Shown here: piece by piece, positions 1-11,401 of the stretch
How the letters are laid out: every line of letters starts with the position of its first letter
How positions within the stretch are numbered: the stretch's first letter is position 1
Assembly (NCBI RefSeq): GCF_950023065.1
Contig: NC_088680.1
Span: 24,230,559-24,294,558, forward strand
From: Planococcus citri
Lineage: Eukaryota > Arthropoda > Insecta > Hemiptera > Pseudococcidae
DNA: 64,000 nt
Direction of reading: 5' to 3'
Translations under genes and position numbers: made by a program
The notes under the pieces: model-generated
Databases searched by the model: none
What the model saw: the letters and a program-made list of their open reading frames with translations, nothing else
What the model was told of the DNA's origin: nothing

Positions 1-442
1 CCCACTGTGTGCTTTTGGCTGCGCTGTACTTCAATCTGCAGGCAACAGGGAAGAGGGACGGAAGTGCTATTTTGTGTAGAGCCAATTTCTCCCATCTGGA
101 TGCTCTTGGCTACGCTGTACTTTGCATGGTACTCTGTACAAGAATTCTACATCAGCACAGCCAAGAGCACCCAGTGGGATAAATTTGCATTACACAACTT
201 TTCTTTACCATTTCTGTTCCCCTCAGCCTACAGTTGGTTGTCTTATTCCGCAGGTCCAGTGTCTATAGGTTTAACTTATGACAAAATAGTGCTCTTCATT
301 GACTCTTATTACTGCCCTACAACTAACTATCTGTCAGCATGAGTAAAATTCAGCCAAACCACCAGAAAAAATACGCAAACTATCTCCTATCTCTTAATTT
401 GTCAAAAATTTAAGTTTAAAAGCAGTCCCGTGTAAATTCAGG
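1..442. repeat. Repetitive leader with direct and inverted copies of a short motif
   Basis: A motif of the form CCCAnnTGnnTGCTnTTGGCT followed by CGCTGTACTT occurs at 1-31 and again at about 89-121. An inverted copy (ACAGCCAAGAGCACCCAGTG) lies at about 157-178. The open frame across it (7-342) has no recognisable protein features. Because the stretch sits directly before a gag remnant, it may be untranslated or LTR-derived sequence of the same element. No LTR boundaries, primer-binding site or polypurine tract could be fixed. Confidence 0.4.
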
Positions 443-941
443 ATGACATTGAATGAATGGTTGCAAGATCAATTCCTGGTCAGCATAAACAACTCATCAA
501 TGCTCAAAAAAGTCTTTGCCAAACATCCAGATGAACATGCTACATTCAACGATGTTGTAAAAACAGCCAATCTACTTGAGTCAGCTACTACAATGCTCAT
601 CAACCATCTCATCATCAGCTGAAACAGAAACATCAACTCTACACAAAGTACTCCCCTCCACACTGAATGATGTGGTGATAATCATTGACACTTCAAAATA
701 TTGTATTCATTATGGTAGTAAACTTCACAAATTTGATGTAAAATTCCCAGCTGCCCAAAACACATGTCAAAGCTGCGTCAAAAATGGTCATCATCAGCAG
801 TGCTGCTTTAGCTCAGGTAAAGTTAAACTGGAAAACTTCAAACCAAAACGTTCCAGTACAGAGCCAACAGCATCGATAAATGCAATATCAGTGGCAGACA
901 ATAGTGACAATGACAACACCGAGTATGCTACACTTTATTAA
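443..941 (+). pseudogene. Broken gag remnant of a Ty3/Gypsy-type retroelement
   Basis: Two overlapping frames give parts of one retroelement Gag. Frame 443-622 encodes a segment resembling the capsid-end region of K02A2.6-like Gypsy Gag (WLQDQFLVSINN, then a TFNDVVKTANLLESA block). The reading then moves to the frame of 576-941, which carries a nucleocapsid-type zinc-knuckle region. One knuckle is a complete CX2CX4HX4C (CQSCVKNGHHQQCC); the one before it has lost cysteines (Tyr and Phe in their places). No protease, reverse transcriptase or integrase follows within the window. A frameshift between the capsid-like and zinc-knuckle parts plus the missing pol means it is dead. Family assignment is by motif recognition only. 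Confidence 0.65.
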
Positions 942-2960
942 GTCAACGCAGTTGGCAGTCGTAACTAGTTGTAGACGTGATGATGTCCTTGACATTTTTT
1001 TAAAATTGTTTTTTTTTTATATACTAATATCAACATAGGATATGTAGTGTATAGAGAATTGTGGTAGATCTAGGTTGGTAACACTGTTCAACAAATGGCA
1101 GTTACAATTAAACTTTAGCAGCGTGATTTGTGCTTTATTATGTGCAGTTGAAGTTATTACAAGCCACCAAAAAATTTATGAATTCATAGATTTGGAATAA
1201 AAATTTCCAAAATAAAATCTTATACTGATGAGTTTGATGACCCTTTACATCAATTTAGGAACAATTTTCCAAAATTTGTAACTTTCTCTGGAAATAACAA
1301 TTTTGAAAAAAAGAAAAACAAAAAATGTGACTTAATTTAAATATGGACAAAAATGGATTTAAGAAAATTTTGCCAAAATCAATTCAATCAGAAGTGGTTA
1401 CGAGCACAGTTTGATTGCCATCCAAAGATGCTTTTATGGATATTGGATACAAATATTCAAATTTTCATTTTTTTGTTCTGCAAATGAGTGAAATATGTAT
1501 TTTAAAAAGTAGAATAGGTATACAAGTATCTAAGCTTGAAAATCGCCTTCTCAATTTTTCCAGAGCAACTTTATTTGAGATACCTGGAGAAAATTGAAAA
1601 CTTGTAGGAGATTCCAGAATGATCCAAAATTTATAGTTTTCAAAGTACGAGTAAGATGAGAGTAGGTCAAAATGAAATGTTATTCACAAAAGTTCACTTT
1701 TTTGAGATAAAAAATAAAAAAGTTGAAAAATCATCATAAAAATGTTCAAAAATTCGCCAAAAATTTCAAAATAAATTTTGGTACGTAAAATTTTGATTAA
1801 GTACTGAGATACAAGTAAGGACATGCTGTTTCATCCTAACTTGGTTTCGATCAAATATTGTGAGGTGCCATTTCAAAAAATTTCTCGACGAGCTTTTCTT
1901 TAACTCTTTTTTAGACGTTTAAATTTCTCAATAATTTTAAAAAGCATTTGCAGAAAAAAATGAGTATAAAAGAGTGTTAATTTTTCAACTCAAAATACCA
2001 TCCATACATAAATCTGCACATCTGCTCAAAATGAAGCATCCTCGTATCCAAATCATCGTCGTCATCATTTAATCGATGTTAAATCCCATCTCCCTGCGAT
2101 GAAAAAAATCCCCCATTAAGGGCGTGTATTCGGTACATCCTTTTGGTATAAAATAACACCGTCACCGACTCACCGTAGTACCTACAGTTTATTCCTCACG
2201 CACATAAAGACGCGGAAAACAGAGCAAGGTAAATGAATGGTAACGCGATGATAAACAAACAAGACAAGTGCATTAAATTAATGTTACAAAAGTTGCGCGA
2301 CAAATTTTTAAATTACGTCATTTGTTTTAGACTATAAGGCCTGGCCACGGGTATCGGAGTCGGTTCGCTACGTCCACACGCGTACCTGCGGTTTTTTTTC
2401 CAACAACAACGCAAAAAAAAAAATATAACGAGGGGTTTTTAGCCTCTTTTTTTTTCGTTTCGTTAATGTCTCTCTCGCGAAACCGAAAACTTCGCTTTTT
2501 GAAGAACCCGATACACCGCGTCACATCGTGAATTTTTAATAAACAACGCTTCGTGTTTCCATTCGCCTGCGATATCCTACACAAAAACTTGAAACTTCAG
2601 TCTGTTGGCGGATAACGTTTCTGGGTTTCCAATTGCTGACTACGTAGTTCGTACGACTACAATATGCATCCGTGTGCTTAATAAAACATTCATCCACGAA
2701 TTCGCTTACACTACGAGTAGGTACGACGAGTCGTGTCGTCTTGTGAGATGTTTACACAACATAACCGAGCTTATTTTCGGTTGTCGGGTTTGTTTTTTCG
2801 ACCATTTTTCTATTCTTTTTCTCTGTTTATTTTGCTGTTTTTTTTTGTTGTTTTATTTATTTTTTTCTCGTATATAGCGAGAAAATTGTACTTGAAATAA
2901 ATACCAACTATATTATGAATATTGTAAAAAGAATAAACGAAATGTAAATTCGAACCGACG
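942..2960. other. No gene recognised; AT-rich unique sequence
   Basis: The first 200 bases may belong to the flanking retroelement (they end in an AT-rich block around 1000-1150). From about 2040 to 2720 the base composition becomes richer in CpG and less A/T-homopolymeric. It contains GGTATAAAATAAC at about 2145, which resembles a TATA box, with a GAGCAAG/GTAAATG donor-like site at about 2224-2236. No coding exon could be attached to it, so a promoter call is not supported. The 3' end of the minus-strand Ig-domain gene should lie here or beyond the left edge, but no terminal exon was identified. Confidence 0.5.
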
Positions 2961-2973
2961 AAATTCTTCTTAC

Positions 2974-3140
2974 CTGGATAATATTGCATGGTTTTCTTAT
3001 TACTATACGGAGTATTTGGAATTTGTAAGTCACAGTCGAAGGTTGTTGGTGATGATAAGTCGGTGTCTGGTATTAAAACGTAAGCGGTCACGTCATACGC
3101 GTTCGTTCGTTCCGCACTCGATATCACGACTTCGTTAAAT
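2974..3140 (-). CDS. Exon of an immunoglobulin-domain protein (second half of an Ig domain)
   Basis: This minus-strand exon of 167 bases has an acceptor after AATTTCCAG and a donor CCAG/GTAAG. It enters in phase 2 and leaves in phase 1, which joins exactly to the exon at 8592-8712. It encodes the second half of an Ig-like domain: a beta-strand-rich stretch (DVTAYVLIPDTDL), then the second conserved cysteine in TTFDCDLQIP, ending in a YYPG motif. Together the two exons give the Cys...Cys pair expected of an Ig fold. The WxC-type tryptophan is absent and the C-strand reads YPMPIITLY, as in some insect two-Ig cell-surface proteins related to Beat. The specific family name is uncertain. The following exon was not found. 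If read through, the frame continues into low-complexity AT-rich sequence, which is not expected to be coding. Confidence 0.8.
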
Positions 3141-3639
3141 CTGGAAATTGCGAGGAAAAAACAAGATTAATAAAAAATTTGAAAAGCAAGGGAGGGAGAT
3201 TTCGAAGTCTTATGAGGGATGTATCCAAAGTTGCTGAAAAATTTTTGCACTGAACAAAGCTAGATCAAAACAGCATTCAAAAATATGTTGAAAGCCAACA
3301 TTTCAGGAGCTTAAGTATATCTTTCGATTTTTGATGAATTTTTGAAAATAAAATTTGGGCCAAAAATCAGAAGGAAAAATCAAAATCCTATTGAATTGGC
3401 CCAAGAAGCGTTTTCGACACGCCAAATCAGTTAGAAACCAGTTTCGAATCATTTTGAGCAGTTCTGGAGTCTTCAATAACAGGAACGAAACTAAAGGTTT
3501 TGTTGAGGATAGAGGGGGTTGTGTGCAATCGAAAATTTGCTGACTAATAAGTATGAAAAAAAAAACACCAATTTCACCGAATAAAACGAAAGCTGAGAAA
3601 ACAATTCTGCCAATTGATATTATACTCGTACGTAAGTAG

Positions 3640-4345
3640 GTTTTCTTACCTATAGTCTATCATGACTTGGCAAAAGCTTTCAAAAATTTGTATTTTGATA
3701 AGATGAAAACACAATGTTTTTTTATGCAAAGAGTTAGATTTTTTTGGTTCCAAAATTTTAGAATTTGAACTATAATTTTTAGAAATTCCAACTTCGAAAA
3801 AGAAAAGCAAACAGACCTGAACGAGCTGAGAGCAAAAACGTTCGAAAATTCTTATTTTGATTGGTGAAAACGCAATGAGTTTTAACGTGGGGAGTTTGAT
3901 TTTTTTGGTTTCAAAATGTTATAACTCAACAGACCTGAACAAAAGTGGCGGCAAAAACTTTTAAAAATTTGAGTTACGAGAAGTAAAAAAGCGTTTATTT
4001 TTTATTTTAGGAAATTATGTTTTGATTTACATATTTGTTGAGTAAGAATAATAGATTTTTAGAAAGTTTGATTTTGAAAAAAAAAATCTAGGTACCTCTA
4101 ACCTGTTTGAGAGAAGCAAGGACTGAAATTTTAGAAAATTTATAATTCAAGAAGTAAATTATTGATTTTTTTTAGAAGAATTCAATTTCTCCACATTTGG
4201 CATTTTTGAAAGTTAAGTATAAGTAAGTACTTCGAACAGACATTATCTATGAACAGAAATTCAGAAACAGAAAAACTCACAAACGTATTTGGCCCGAACG
4301 AAGCAAAAGCAGAACCTTTTAGAAAATAGATGTGAATTCAAGTTC
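3640..4345. repeat. Diverged tandem repeats related to the inner part of the 61 kb hAT MITE
   Basis: Units of roughly 130 bases recur here, each containing a version of AACAGACCTGAACGAGCTGA followed by GAGCAAAAACGTTCGAAAATT and a T-rich block. The same arrangement, with GCCCGAGCGAAGCGAGAGCA in place of the first motif, forms the interior of the MITE at 61088-61902. The last unit here (about 4291) reads GGCCCGAACGAAGCAAAAGC, which bridges the two variants. I read this as an older, degraded copy of that element or its satellite. No terminal inverted repeats were found. Confidence 0.5.
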
Positions 4346-4559
4346 CAAAAAGGTCGGAAAAATAGCTTCTTAATAAGTAGCCAAGTCAAATTTATCAAAA
4401 TTTGCCAAATTTATCAAAATTTGCAGACTTTGCCAAAATTTGCCGACTTTATCAAAACTTTAAAAATTTGGAAGCAGTGGCCCACCCTCGCCCCTCACCC
4501 TTCCATAGCTTTGTCCCAGTACAATAGTTTTTTTGAAACTTGAAATTTCCACAAAATTT

Positions 4560-4900
4560 CACTGAATGAAATTGAAAAGCCCAAATGCTTTCTGCACCTT
4601 AATTTCAACATGTTAAGTTGATTGGAAGTGGTTCCAAGTCATTTTGAAATATCCAGCAATTTTTTGAAAATTCTAGTTTTTCAAAAAAAAACCTCACACT
4701 TGGCATCATTTTTCCCAAAACTGCCATAAAATCAGAATTCCAGGAAGTCACTGGAGCCTCCCAAACAACTTGACACCACCTCTAGTCAATTTAGCATGTT
4801 GAATTTAGGGTTCAAAATGGATTTTGGCTTTTCAAGTTCATTTGGTCAAATTTATGGAAATTTCGAGTTTCAAAATTATGCTGGCGAGGCCAAAAATTTT
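4560..4900 (+). repeat. Dispersed repeat, copy 1
   Basis: About 340 bases that recur, diverged, at 5500-5890. Shared landmarks in order are AAGTTGATT..GG..GT, a CCATAAAATCAGAA block, GAGG/GAGCCTCCCA, AGCATGTT(G/A)AA and TTTTGGCTTTTCAAGTTCAT followed by AAATTTATGGAAATTTC. It is noncoding. Related fragments appear at about 28080-28680, 58590-58910 and 62220-62515, so this is a multicopy family of unknown class. Confidence 0.55.
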
Positions 4901-5309
4901 TAAAAAATCAAAATTTTATTAAATTGACCCTTGACCTGCCAGATTGGCGGGGTAATTTATTCATTGTACTTGAATTTCACGATACCTACCTACCTAACTA
5001 GTACCTACCTATGTACTTTTATCAATTTTTCTCCAATTTTAACAAATTTTTCAACTTTTCTAATTTCAAGATAAGCATATTTTGGAAAATAAATGCAACA
5101 TTTCATCAAATTTCTGCAGTTATTATTTTGTTATTAATTTCGATCGGCAGTTTCAATAAGTTTCGCATCCATTTTACATATTTTCCAGCCATGCACCATG
5201 TAAGTATTAATGGAAAAAATTGCAATAAAAAATGAACGAAAAGAATTCAAACGATTCTTTTATTACAATACGACATCATTTATTCGGCGAAAATGATTGA
5301 ATCTGTTTC

Positions 5310-5415
5310 GGTCTGAACAGATCTAGTTAGATCTATGTAGGATCAGATCAGGTGTAATGTGACCTCATCAGATGTGTTCAGATCTGGCTAGGTTCAATCA
5401 GGTCTCTTCTGTTAT
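5310..5415 (+). repeat. Short outlying copy of the GATC-rich satellite
   Basis: About 100 bases dense in AGATCT, GATCAGATCAGG and TCAGATCTGG words, ending in AATCAGGTCTCTTCTG. The same vocabulary, including AATCAGGTCTCCT, makes up the 2.5 kb array at 40.4-42.9 kb. The copy is immediately followed by a TATATA run. Confidence 0.55.
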
Positions 5416-5499
5416 ATATATATATATTTTTTTTTAAACTCAAAATTCCGAAAGAAGAAAACATTAAATGGAAAATGTCAGAGTTTAATTTAAGAAATG

Positions 5500-6020
5500 G
5501 AAAAATAACAGTGAGTCTTCAACTTTAAGTTGATTTGGAGGTAGTTTCAAGTCGTTTTGGAACCCCCAGTGATTTTTTGGAAATTTCAGTTTTCCAAAAA
5601 ACTTCATACTCGGAATAATTTCTCCAAAAAAACGCCATAAAATCAGAACTACAATCACGAGTATGGCGTAAAAAAGTTAATACTTATGGGCAGATTTTTT
5701 GACGTTTTTTGGAAACCTGAAATTTCCGAAAAGTTGCTAGAGGCTCCCAGACGACTTGAAATCTCCTTCAATCGACTCAGCATCAGCATGTTAAATTTGC
5801 GGTGCAGAGGGGATTTTGGATTTTGGCTTTTCAAGTTCATTCTTGGCCAAATTTATGGAAATTTCAAGTTTCAAAAATCTGCTGGAAGCTTTAAAACTGC
5901 TCAAAACAGTTCAAAACCGTTTCCAATCAGTTTGGCGGGTCGAAAATGGGGCACATCTCAAATTTCAGCTTTCTAAGTCAATTTGGTAACATTTTCATTT
6001 TTTTCTCTTTTTTTTGGCTC
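5500..6020 (+). repeat. Dispersed repeat, copy 2
   Basis: The second copy of the repeat at 4560-4900, with the same order of landmarks. It extends rightward through CTGCTGGAAGC and AAATTTCAGCTTTCTAAGTC. The latter phrase is also present at about 28540, where the third large copy lies. An A-run of about 26 bases follows at 6128-6153. Confidence 0.5.
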
Positions 6021-8591
6021 AAATTTTATTTTCAAAAATTCACTAAAAATCAAAACATGCACTTTGAATTCTAAAATTTTGGTTGATGATGTATTTTAAA
6101 AAAATTTTTCTACACTGTATTCCATTCAAAAAAAAAAAAAAAAAAAAAAAAAACTCAGAAAAAATTTTTAAACAATACTATTGCAATTTGTTCACCAATG
6201 GAAAATTTCACCAAAAATAAAAAAATGCACTTAAAAATCTGAAATTTTGATTGCTGATGTATTTTTTTTTTTGATTTTTTTCACACAGTATTCTATCCAA
6301 AAAAAATTCAAACAACTGCCATTTGTTCACCAAAAAGGGAAAATATCGTATCCTACAACAATCCCAAAACAATACCTGATTACGATGCAATAAAATGAAA
6401 AATCGTCGTCATAATTCAAAAAGGCATAAAATCCGTTCCGTTCATACGAGGCAGTCGATAAATGTCCTTTTTCGTACAACAAGCATTCTTTTTTCTTTAC
6501 CTATCTCTTCCTACACCTCTTGTGTACCACCTTGTAGGACCCTTAAAAGTAGTAAATGGTAAAGGTATAAAAGGCATCGAAGAATCATGTACCTACGTAG
6601 GAGGTAATGCGCATTTGACACTGCAATTTTACACGTTTTAAGGGTAAAAATCAATCACTATCAGTGTCAGTTTTTATTAATTCTTTTCACATGAACAGAC
6701 AATCGTGTTTGATTTGTGCGTGTGCACTGTACAGTCCTATAGTTTACCTATTCGACTACCTCTTTCTGTACACTACGTGTACAGACGTAGTATAGGTAGA
6801 GGTACAATAGTGTGCTGTGTATTTGAGTGGTATAAATGGTACCTATTTGGATGCTTGCTTTGATATAGAGAGAGGGTCGTCTGATGTCTGATAGAGATTG
6901 AATGAGGTTTTTCCTCTACTCTACTCGAGTATATACGATGAGTATGTTTTTTCCCATTTTAACGCAGACCGGGTAGACCAAACAGGCCTTTGATTTGAAG
7001 TGTACATATGCGATAGGAGAGAGAAAGCAGGCGATTTTTTTTCTCTGTAGTTTGAAAATTCACGAACACGACGAGTCGACGAGGGTGTGTTTGCCATGTT
7101 CGGTGTGATTATGAGTCGATGGTTGATGAAATTGAATGAGAGGGAGTAATCTTTTACACATTTTGCGGTTTATTTTTTTATTTAGGTTTTTTTCCGGATG
7201 GATGAGATGGTTTATTAGGATAGAAGTATTTTCAAAGATGAGTTTTCAATGTCCCTGAAGATTTGATTTTTATAACCCCCCTCTATTAACGGAGTACTGT
7301 GCTGAAAAGGGGTGTTCGATTGATCTTGACATTAGGTTTGGAAGGTTTTGGGTACGTATTTATTTAGAATATTGTGATTTTTATGATTTTTTTGAGGGGG
7401 ATGGGAAAGGGGAGGGGAGTTTTGTGGAATATATTTTCAGTTTTCATCGGTATCGTGCAAAATAAAATATTTTCAAGTTTTCTTCAAATTTTTAAAATTG
7501 AAAAAAAAAAACAATTTTATAAAAAAGTGAGTGAGTAAGATTTCCAATGAAAACAGTTCAGTCAAAAAAATAATGAAAAAAAAATCAAATAAACCGACAT
7601 TTTGAAAATAAATTACGTTATCCAGAGCGAAAAATAACGAATAAAAATATACCCATACATTGCAGACAATACCTCAACTCGAATTATCGAATTAATCGAT
7701 CAATCCGAATCGTTCAATTCTCCACAAAAGGTAATCCGTCAATCAATGATCCACGCAGCCGATTCTTTTCCAGTCGAAAAACACTCTCTTTCAACCAAAC
7801 ATCACCACACCTCTACTTTGGAATTTTCTGCGCGTAAGATTAATTTAATTCGAGCGAATTTCACACGACGATGTCGTCGGGAACCCTCCCAAACGACAAT
7901 TCTTATCGAGAACACAATTGTCGATCGATCGAGAGACAAACGAAAAAGCGAAAAAGAGCTAGAATGAGAAAAAACGCCGAACAAAATATCATTGGCAGAA
8001 GGTGTCCGAAAAGAGGTTTCCACCTAATACAATATACAATGACAAAGTAAAAGAAATTAGGGTACCGGTAGCAGCGAGGTTGAAAGCGCGAGAAGAGAGA
8101 GCCTTTGCTAAGTATTGGCTTCATTAATCAGACAGTTCTAATCTATCGTTGCTCTTGATACGAAAAGCTCTCTTTCTATGGCGCTCTCGTCGTTCTTTCT
8201 CCGTCCATCTTCGTCTACATATTTTAAACACGTCATTGCCGATTCTGCCGGTCCGGCGAACATCATTAATTATATAGATTAAAGTAGCATGAGTATTCGC
8301 TCTTCCCCAATATCCTATTTCACACTCTAATAAAACAATCGTCCTCGGTACGTGTTTGAAATTTAAATGATCGCCAACGACTCGTGTATAGTACACCTCT
8401 GCCATGCTCGTACGTACATACGGACGCGATAGAGACAAAGACAGAGACAGGGCACACAGTATCCTTTTAATTAAAACCGTACGCAAACGTACAAAGAAAA
8501 CCTGATTAAAGTACCGCCATCCAGCGTGTTATAGCTGCTGACTTTTTTATGTATTTTATTTAGGTTTTTTTTTTTTCGTTTTTTTACTTAC

Positions 8592-8712
8592 TTTATCGAA
8601 TCGTTGTACAGGGTTATTATAGGCATCGGGTAAACTCCGATAGCTCGACAAGTCACGTTTATTGTTTCCAAGTCGAATCGCGTATGGAACATTTCCAGTC
8701 GTTTTTCCGGAG
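8592..8712 (-). CDS. Exon of an immunoglobulin-domain protein (first half of an Ig domain)
   Basis: This minus-strand exon is 121 bases long. The acceptor is GTTTTCAG on a pyrimidine-rich tract and the donor is a consensus GTAAGT. It enters in phase 1 and leaves in phase 2, matching the exon at 2974-3140. The peptide reads PEKRLEMFHTRFDL, then ETINVTCRAIGVYPMPIITL and YNDSIK. The first Ig cysteine is in NVTCRA and the GVYPMP turn is typical of Ig domains lacking the usual C-strand tryptophan. NVT and NDS are potential N-glycosylation sites, which fits an extracellular location. The gene therefore encodes at least one complete Ig domain, probably a secreted or cell-surface recognition or adhesion protein. 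The N-terminal exons (signal peptide, first Ig domain) should lie to the right but were not identified with confidence. Confidence 0.8.
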
Positions 8713-9359
8713 CTGAAAACAAAAAAATGCAGTCTTGTTTAAATTAACGCCATTATAAGCTTACACGAGTTTTTAACTCTATACGAGACACTCTTATTTG
8801 CGGACATATTTTAATTGAAAAATCCCACAAACAATGAGATTATTTATCTGACGTGAGAAGGGTGTGATAGAAAATAATTCGCTCTTCGGATAAGTACAAT
8901 GTGATGCGAAAAGTCTCACCAAAACATGTTGATAGTTCTTGAAAAAGCGATAATGAGAAACAGATTGTGTTTCTTTCAAATGTTTTCATTTCAATGCATA
9001 AAAAATGTCACAAAAAGAATAAAATACACCAAGCCTATTTTTTTGTGAATTTTGGTGAATGAAATTTTGACCTTCAACTACACTGTCAAAAAAATTAAAC
9101 TATCAGCAATCGAAAACAAATCCGTGCCATGATTTCATTCGAATGATGAAGACGTAGAATGAAAATAAAATATTAAAAATTAGTTAGTTCTAAAATGATA
9201 CCCTGTATTTTGGAAAAATGATAAAATTTTGAGCTAATGGTAAATTTTTTACAAAAAAAAACTAGACAGCTAAGCTGCAAAGTGTGCGTAGCTAGCTGCC
9301 TTTTCTACAGCTATAACTGTTATTACATCTAGGTAGTGCATAAGTGAATCAACCATGTC

Positions 9360-10060
9360 ACAGTAATGAGAATTTTTGAAACTCTCACTGCTTCAAAATA
9401 ATAATTGTTTTTCAGTGTTTTCATATTTTCCAAATTACAATAGGTATTTCAGAATAATTTATAAGCTTGTATTGCTTCTAAATTAAGAAATTTCTAGTTG
9501 TTTTTCATAGTTTGCATTGTTTTAAAATTTACAAAATTTCAAATCAATTTCCCGAATTCCCCATCACTACAATTTCATAAAATTTTCAATAAATTTTCAG
9601 AATTTTGCATTGCTGCTGAGTTAGGAAATTTGCAATCAATTTTTAGAATTCACATTGCCTCTAAATAGTCAAATTTTGAATATTTTTTCAGAATTCTTAT
9701 TGTCTTTAAATTAAAAAATTTCAAATTCAATTTTTAAGTTCATATTGTCCACAAATTGTAAAACGTTTACTCAATTTTTGGAATTTACATTGCCTCCAAT
9801 TTTTCAGAATTCTCATCTTCTTCATAAATATTACAATACTTATTTCATATAATTTTCAAGTTCACATTATCTGCAACTTACAAAACTTTTAATCAATTTT
9901 TGGAATTCTCAGCGTCTCTAAATACAAATTTTCATATTATTTTTTTTAGAATTTCCATTGTCTTCAAATTTATAAATTTTCAAACCAATTTTCAGAACTT
10001 GCTTTTTATTCTAAATTAAGAATTAAATCTTATAAAATATGTTAAGAATTTGAATTGCCT
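9360..10060. repeat. Degenerate 45-bp tandem array
   Basis: A-T-rich sequence in which a unit of about 45 bases recurs. It consists of AATTTTCAGAATTCACATTG followed by (C/T)(C/T)TCTAAATT and an A/T tail. The ATTG landmark falls at about 9609, 9653, 9699, 9744 and 9789. Units are strongly diverged. There is no coding potential. Confidence 0.55.
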
Positions 10061-10489
10061 CTAAATTACACGAAAAAAAAATATGGGTAATTTTTACAAA
10101 AAAAATTAACTAAATACTGGTATTTAGCACAATTAAGTACCAGATCCCATTCAATAATTTTTACTGTACTTAATCGTATCTATAGTAAAAATTATCATTT
10201 TAATAAATTTTGCTATAGGTACCAATAGTAAAAATCATTTTGTTTTAATAATTTTTAAATCATGATAATAAAAATTACATGTTTCAATTGTACAAAAATT
10301 AGTTTAATTACTCATTTTGAAGTAATTTTTAAATTATAAGTAAAAAGTTGAAAATTATTCATGTCAAGGTAATTCTTACTATACCTTATGGCTATAGGTA
10401 GACAAAAAATTAATGAAATGAATTTTTAGTTAGCAAATGATATCATAATTCATAACTCAATTTCAGCATTATTTTTGCCCCATTATCAT

Positions 10490-10652
10490 GTACTACATAG
10501 GTAACTCCAAAGCATTTACCTATCCAATTTTCCTACGAAAAATCTGTCACCTACCTACTTACCTCACGGGGATTCGAACCTGGGTCCCTAAATTTCCTAT
10601 TCCTACCTACATGCCTTAACCACTCAGCCACAAATTCACTACGAGGGTTAGG
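10490..10652 (-). repeat. tRNA-derived SINE or tRNA-like repeat
   Basis: On the minus strand a polymerase III internal promoter is visible: a box A in TGGCTGAGTGGTTAAGGC (10613-10630) and a box B GGTTCGAATCC (10570-10580). The box A is of tRNA-Leu/Ser type. The flanking bases do not pair into an acceptor stem, so this is a tRNA-derived SINE head rather than a functional tRNA gene. The tail side runs into AT-rich sequence and its end was not fixed. Confidence 0.55.
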
Positions 10653-10857
10653 GCATTAAAATAATATATTTGTTTGGTAAACGCCCCACCAAACCACTCC
10701 CACTTGGAATTTACAGCTAACAGACTGGGGGTGTAACAGGGTACAATGAAACACAGCTGGTGATGGAATGGACTGGGGGTATAGCAGGGTACAATGAGCG
10801 GCAGGTGTTCTACAAGTCCCCTTTTCCCTTTTTTAGGATTTATTGCATTAAAATAAT
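10653..10857. mobile_element. Insertion flanked by 13-bp direct repeats
   Basis: The 13-mer GCATTAAAATAAT occurs at 10653-10665 and again at 10845-10857, enclosing 179 bases. The interior holds a duplicated phrase (CTGGGGGTGTAACAGGGTAC and CTGGGGGTATAGCAGGGTAC). A 13-bp duplication fits target-primed retroposition. It abuts the SINE head on its left, so the two may be parts of one composite retroposon. Confidence 0.4.
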
Positions 10858-11044
10858 GAACTAAAATTGCAATTACTCAGCAATTACCCATCCGAATTGA
10901 ATGAAAATAAATCTATACCCTCCGCCTTAATGATTCTCAAATGGTGTCCAATAGGTACAAAAAACGGTTGGATAGCTTAAGAGAACATTCATTGCAATTG
11001 AAATTTCAATTTCTCAAAGCAAAACCAATAGTGTGCTACACACA

Positions 11045-11046
<2 letters not shown>

Positions 11047-11076
<30 letters not shown>
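11047..11076. repeat. Poly(A) run of about 30 bases
   Basis: An uninterrupted run of A on the plus strand. It could be a retroposon tail, but no target duplication was found around it. Confidence 0.6.
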
Positions 11077-11077
<1 letters not shown>

Positions 11078-11401
11078 AGAAAAATCTTTGAAAATATGTA
11101 TTTTAAAAGGAAAAGTACTGGAAAAAGAAAACCAGCCAGTGGAAAAATGAAATGAATAATTTGCTTAGTGTATCCATTACAAAATTCAAAACCAAACAGA
11201 TGGATGCACAAAATAAAAGGTTACTTATTATTTGAGAGAAATAAAGAATGAAAAGTGACAAATTCTTCAAAAAAATGATGATATTTGACTTTTTGTGTAC
11301 CAACTAAAAATTAATCCACATGTAACTGCTTATTTTTATCTCGAAAGAAATTGAAATGGCCCCCTAGACCCCCCTCCCAACAAAACAAGAATATAAGTAG
11401 G

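Larger units (their letters stand above)
3141..8591. other. Intron of the Ig-domain gene, filled with degenerate repeats
   Basis: This 5.45 kb interval lies between two phase-compatible minus-strand exons and is therefore read as an intron. The left two thirds (about 3200-6400) are AT-rich degenerate repeats, described separately. The right third (about 6400-8590) is unique, less A/T-homopolymeric and CpG-containing, with a TATA-like GGTATAAAAGGC at about 6565. No other exon was recognised inside. Confidence 0.6.

Noticed and set aside
6541..6600. TATA-like GGTATAAAAGGC as a promoter
   Set aside because: It lies inside an intron of the Ig gene on the other strand and no exon downstream could be supported.
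10560..10640. Functional tRNA gene on the minus strand
   Set aside because: Boxes A and B are present but the ends do not form an acceptor stem and no sound anticodon arm is seen; treated as a SINE head.
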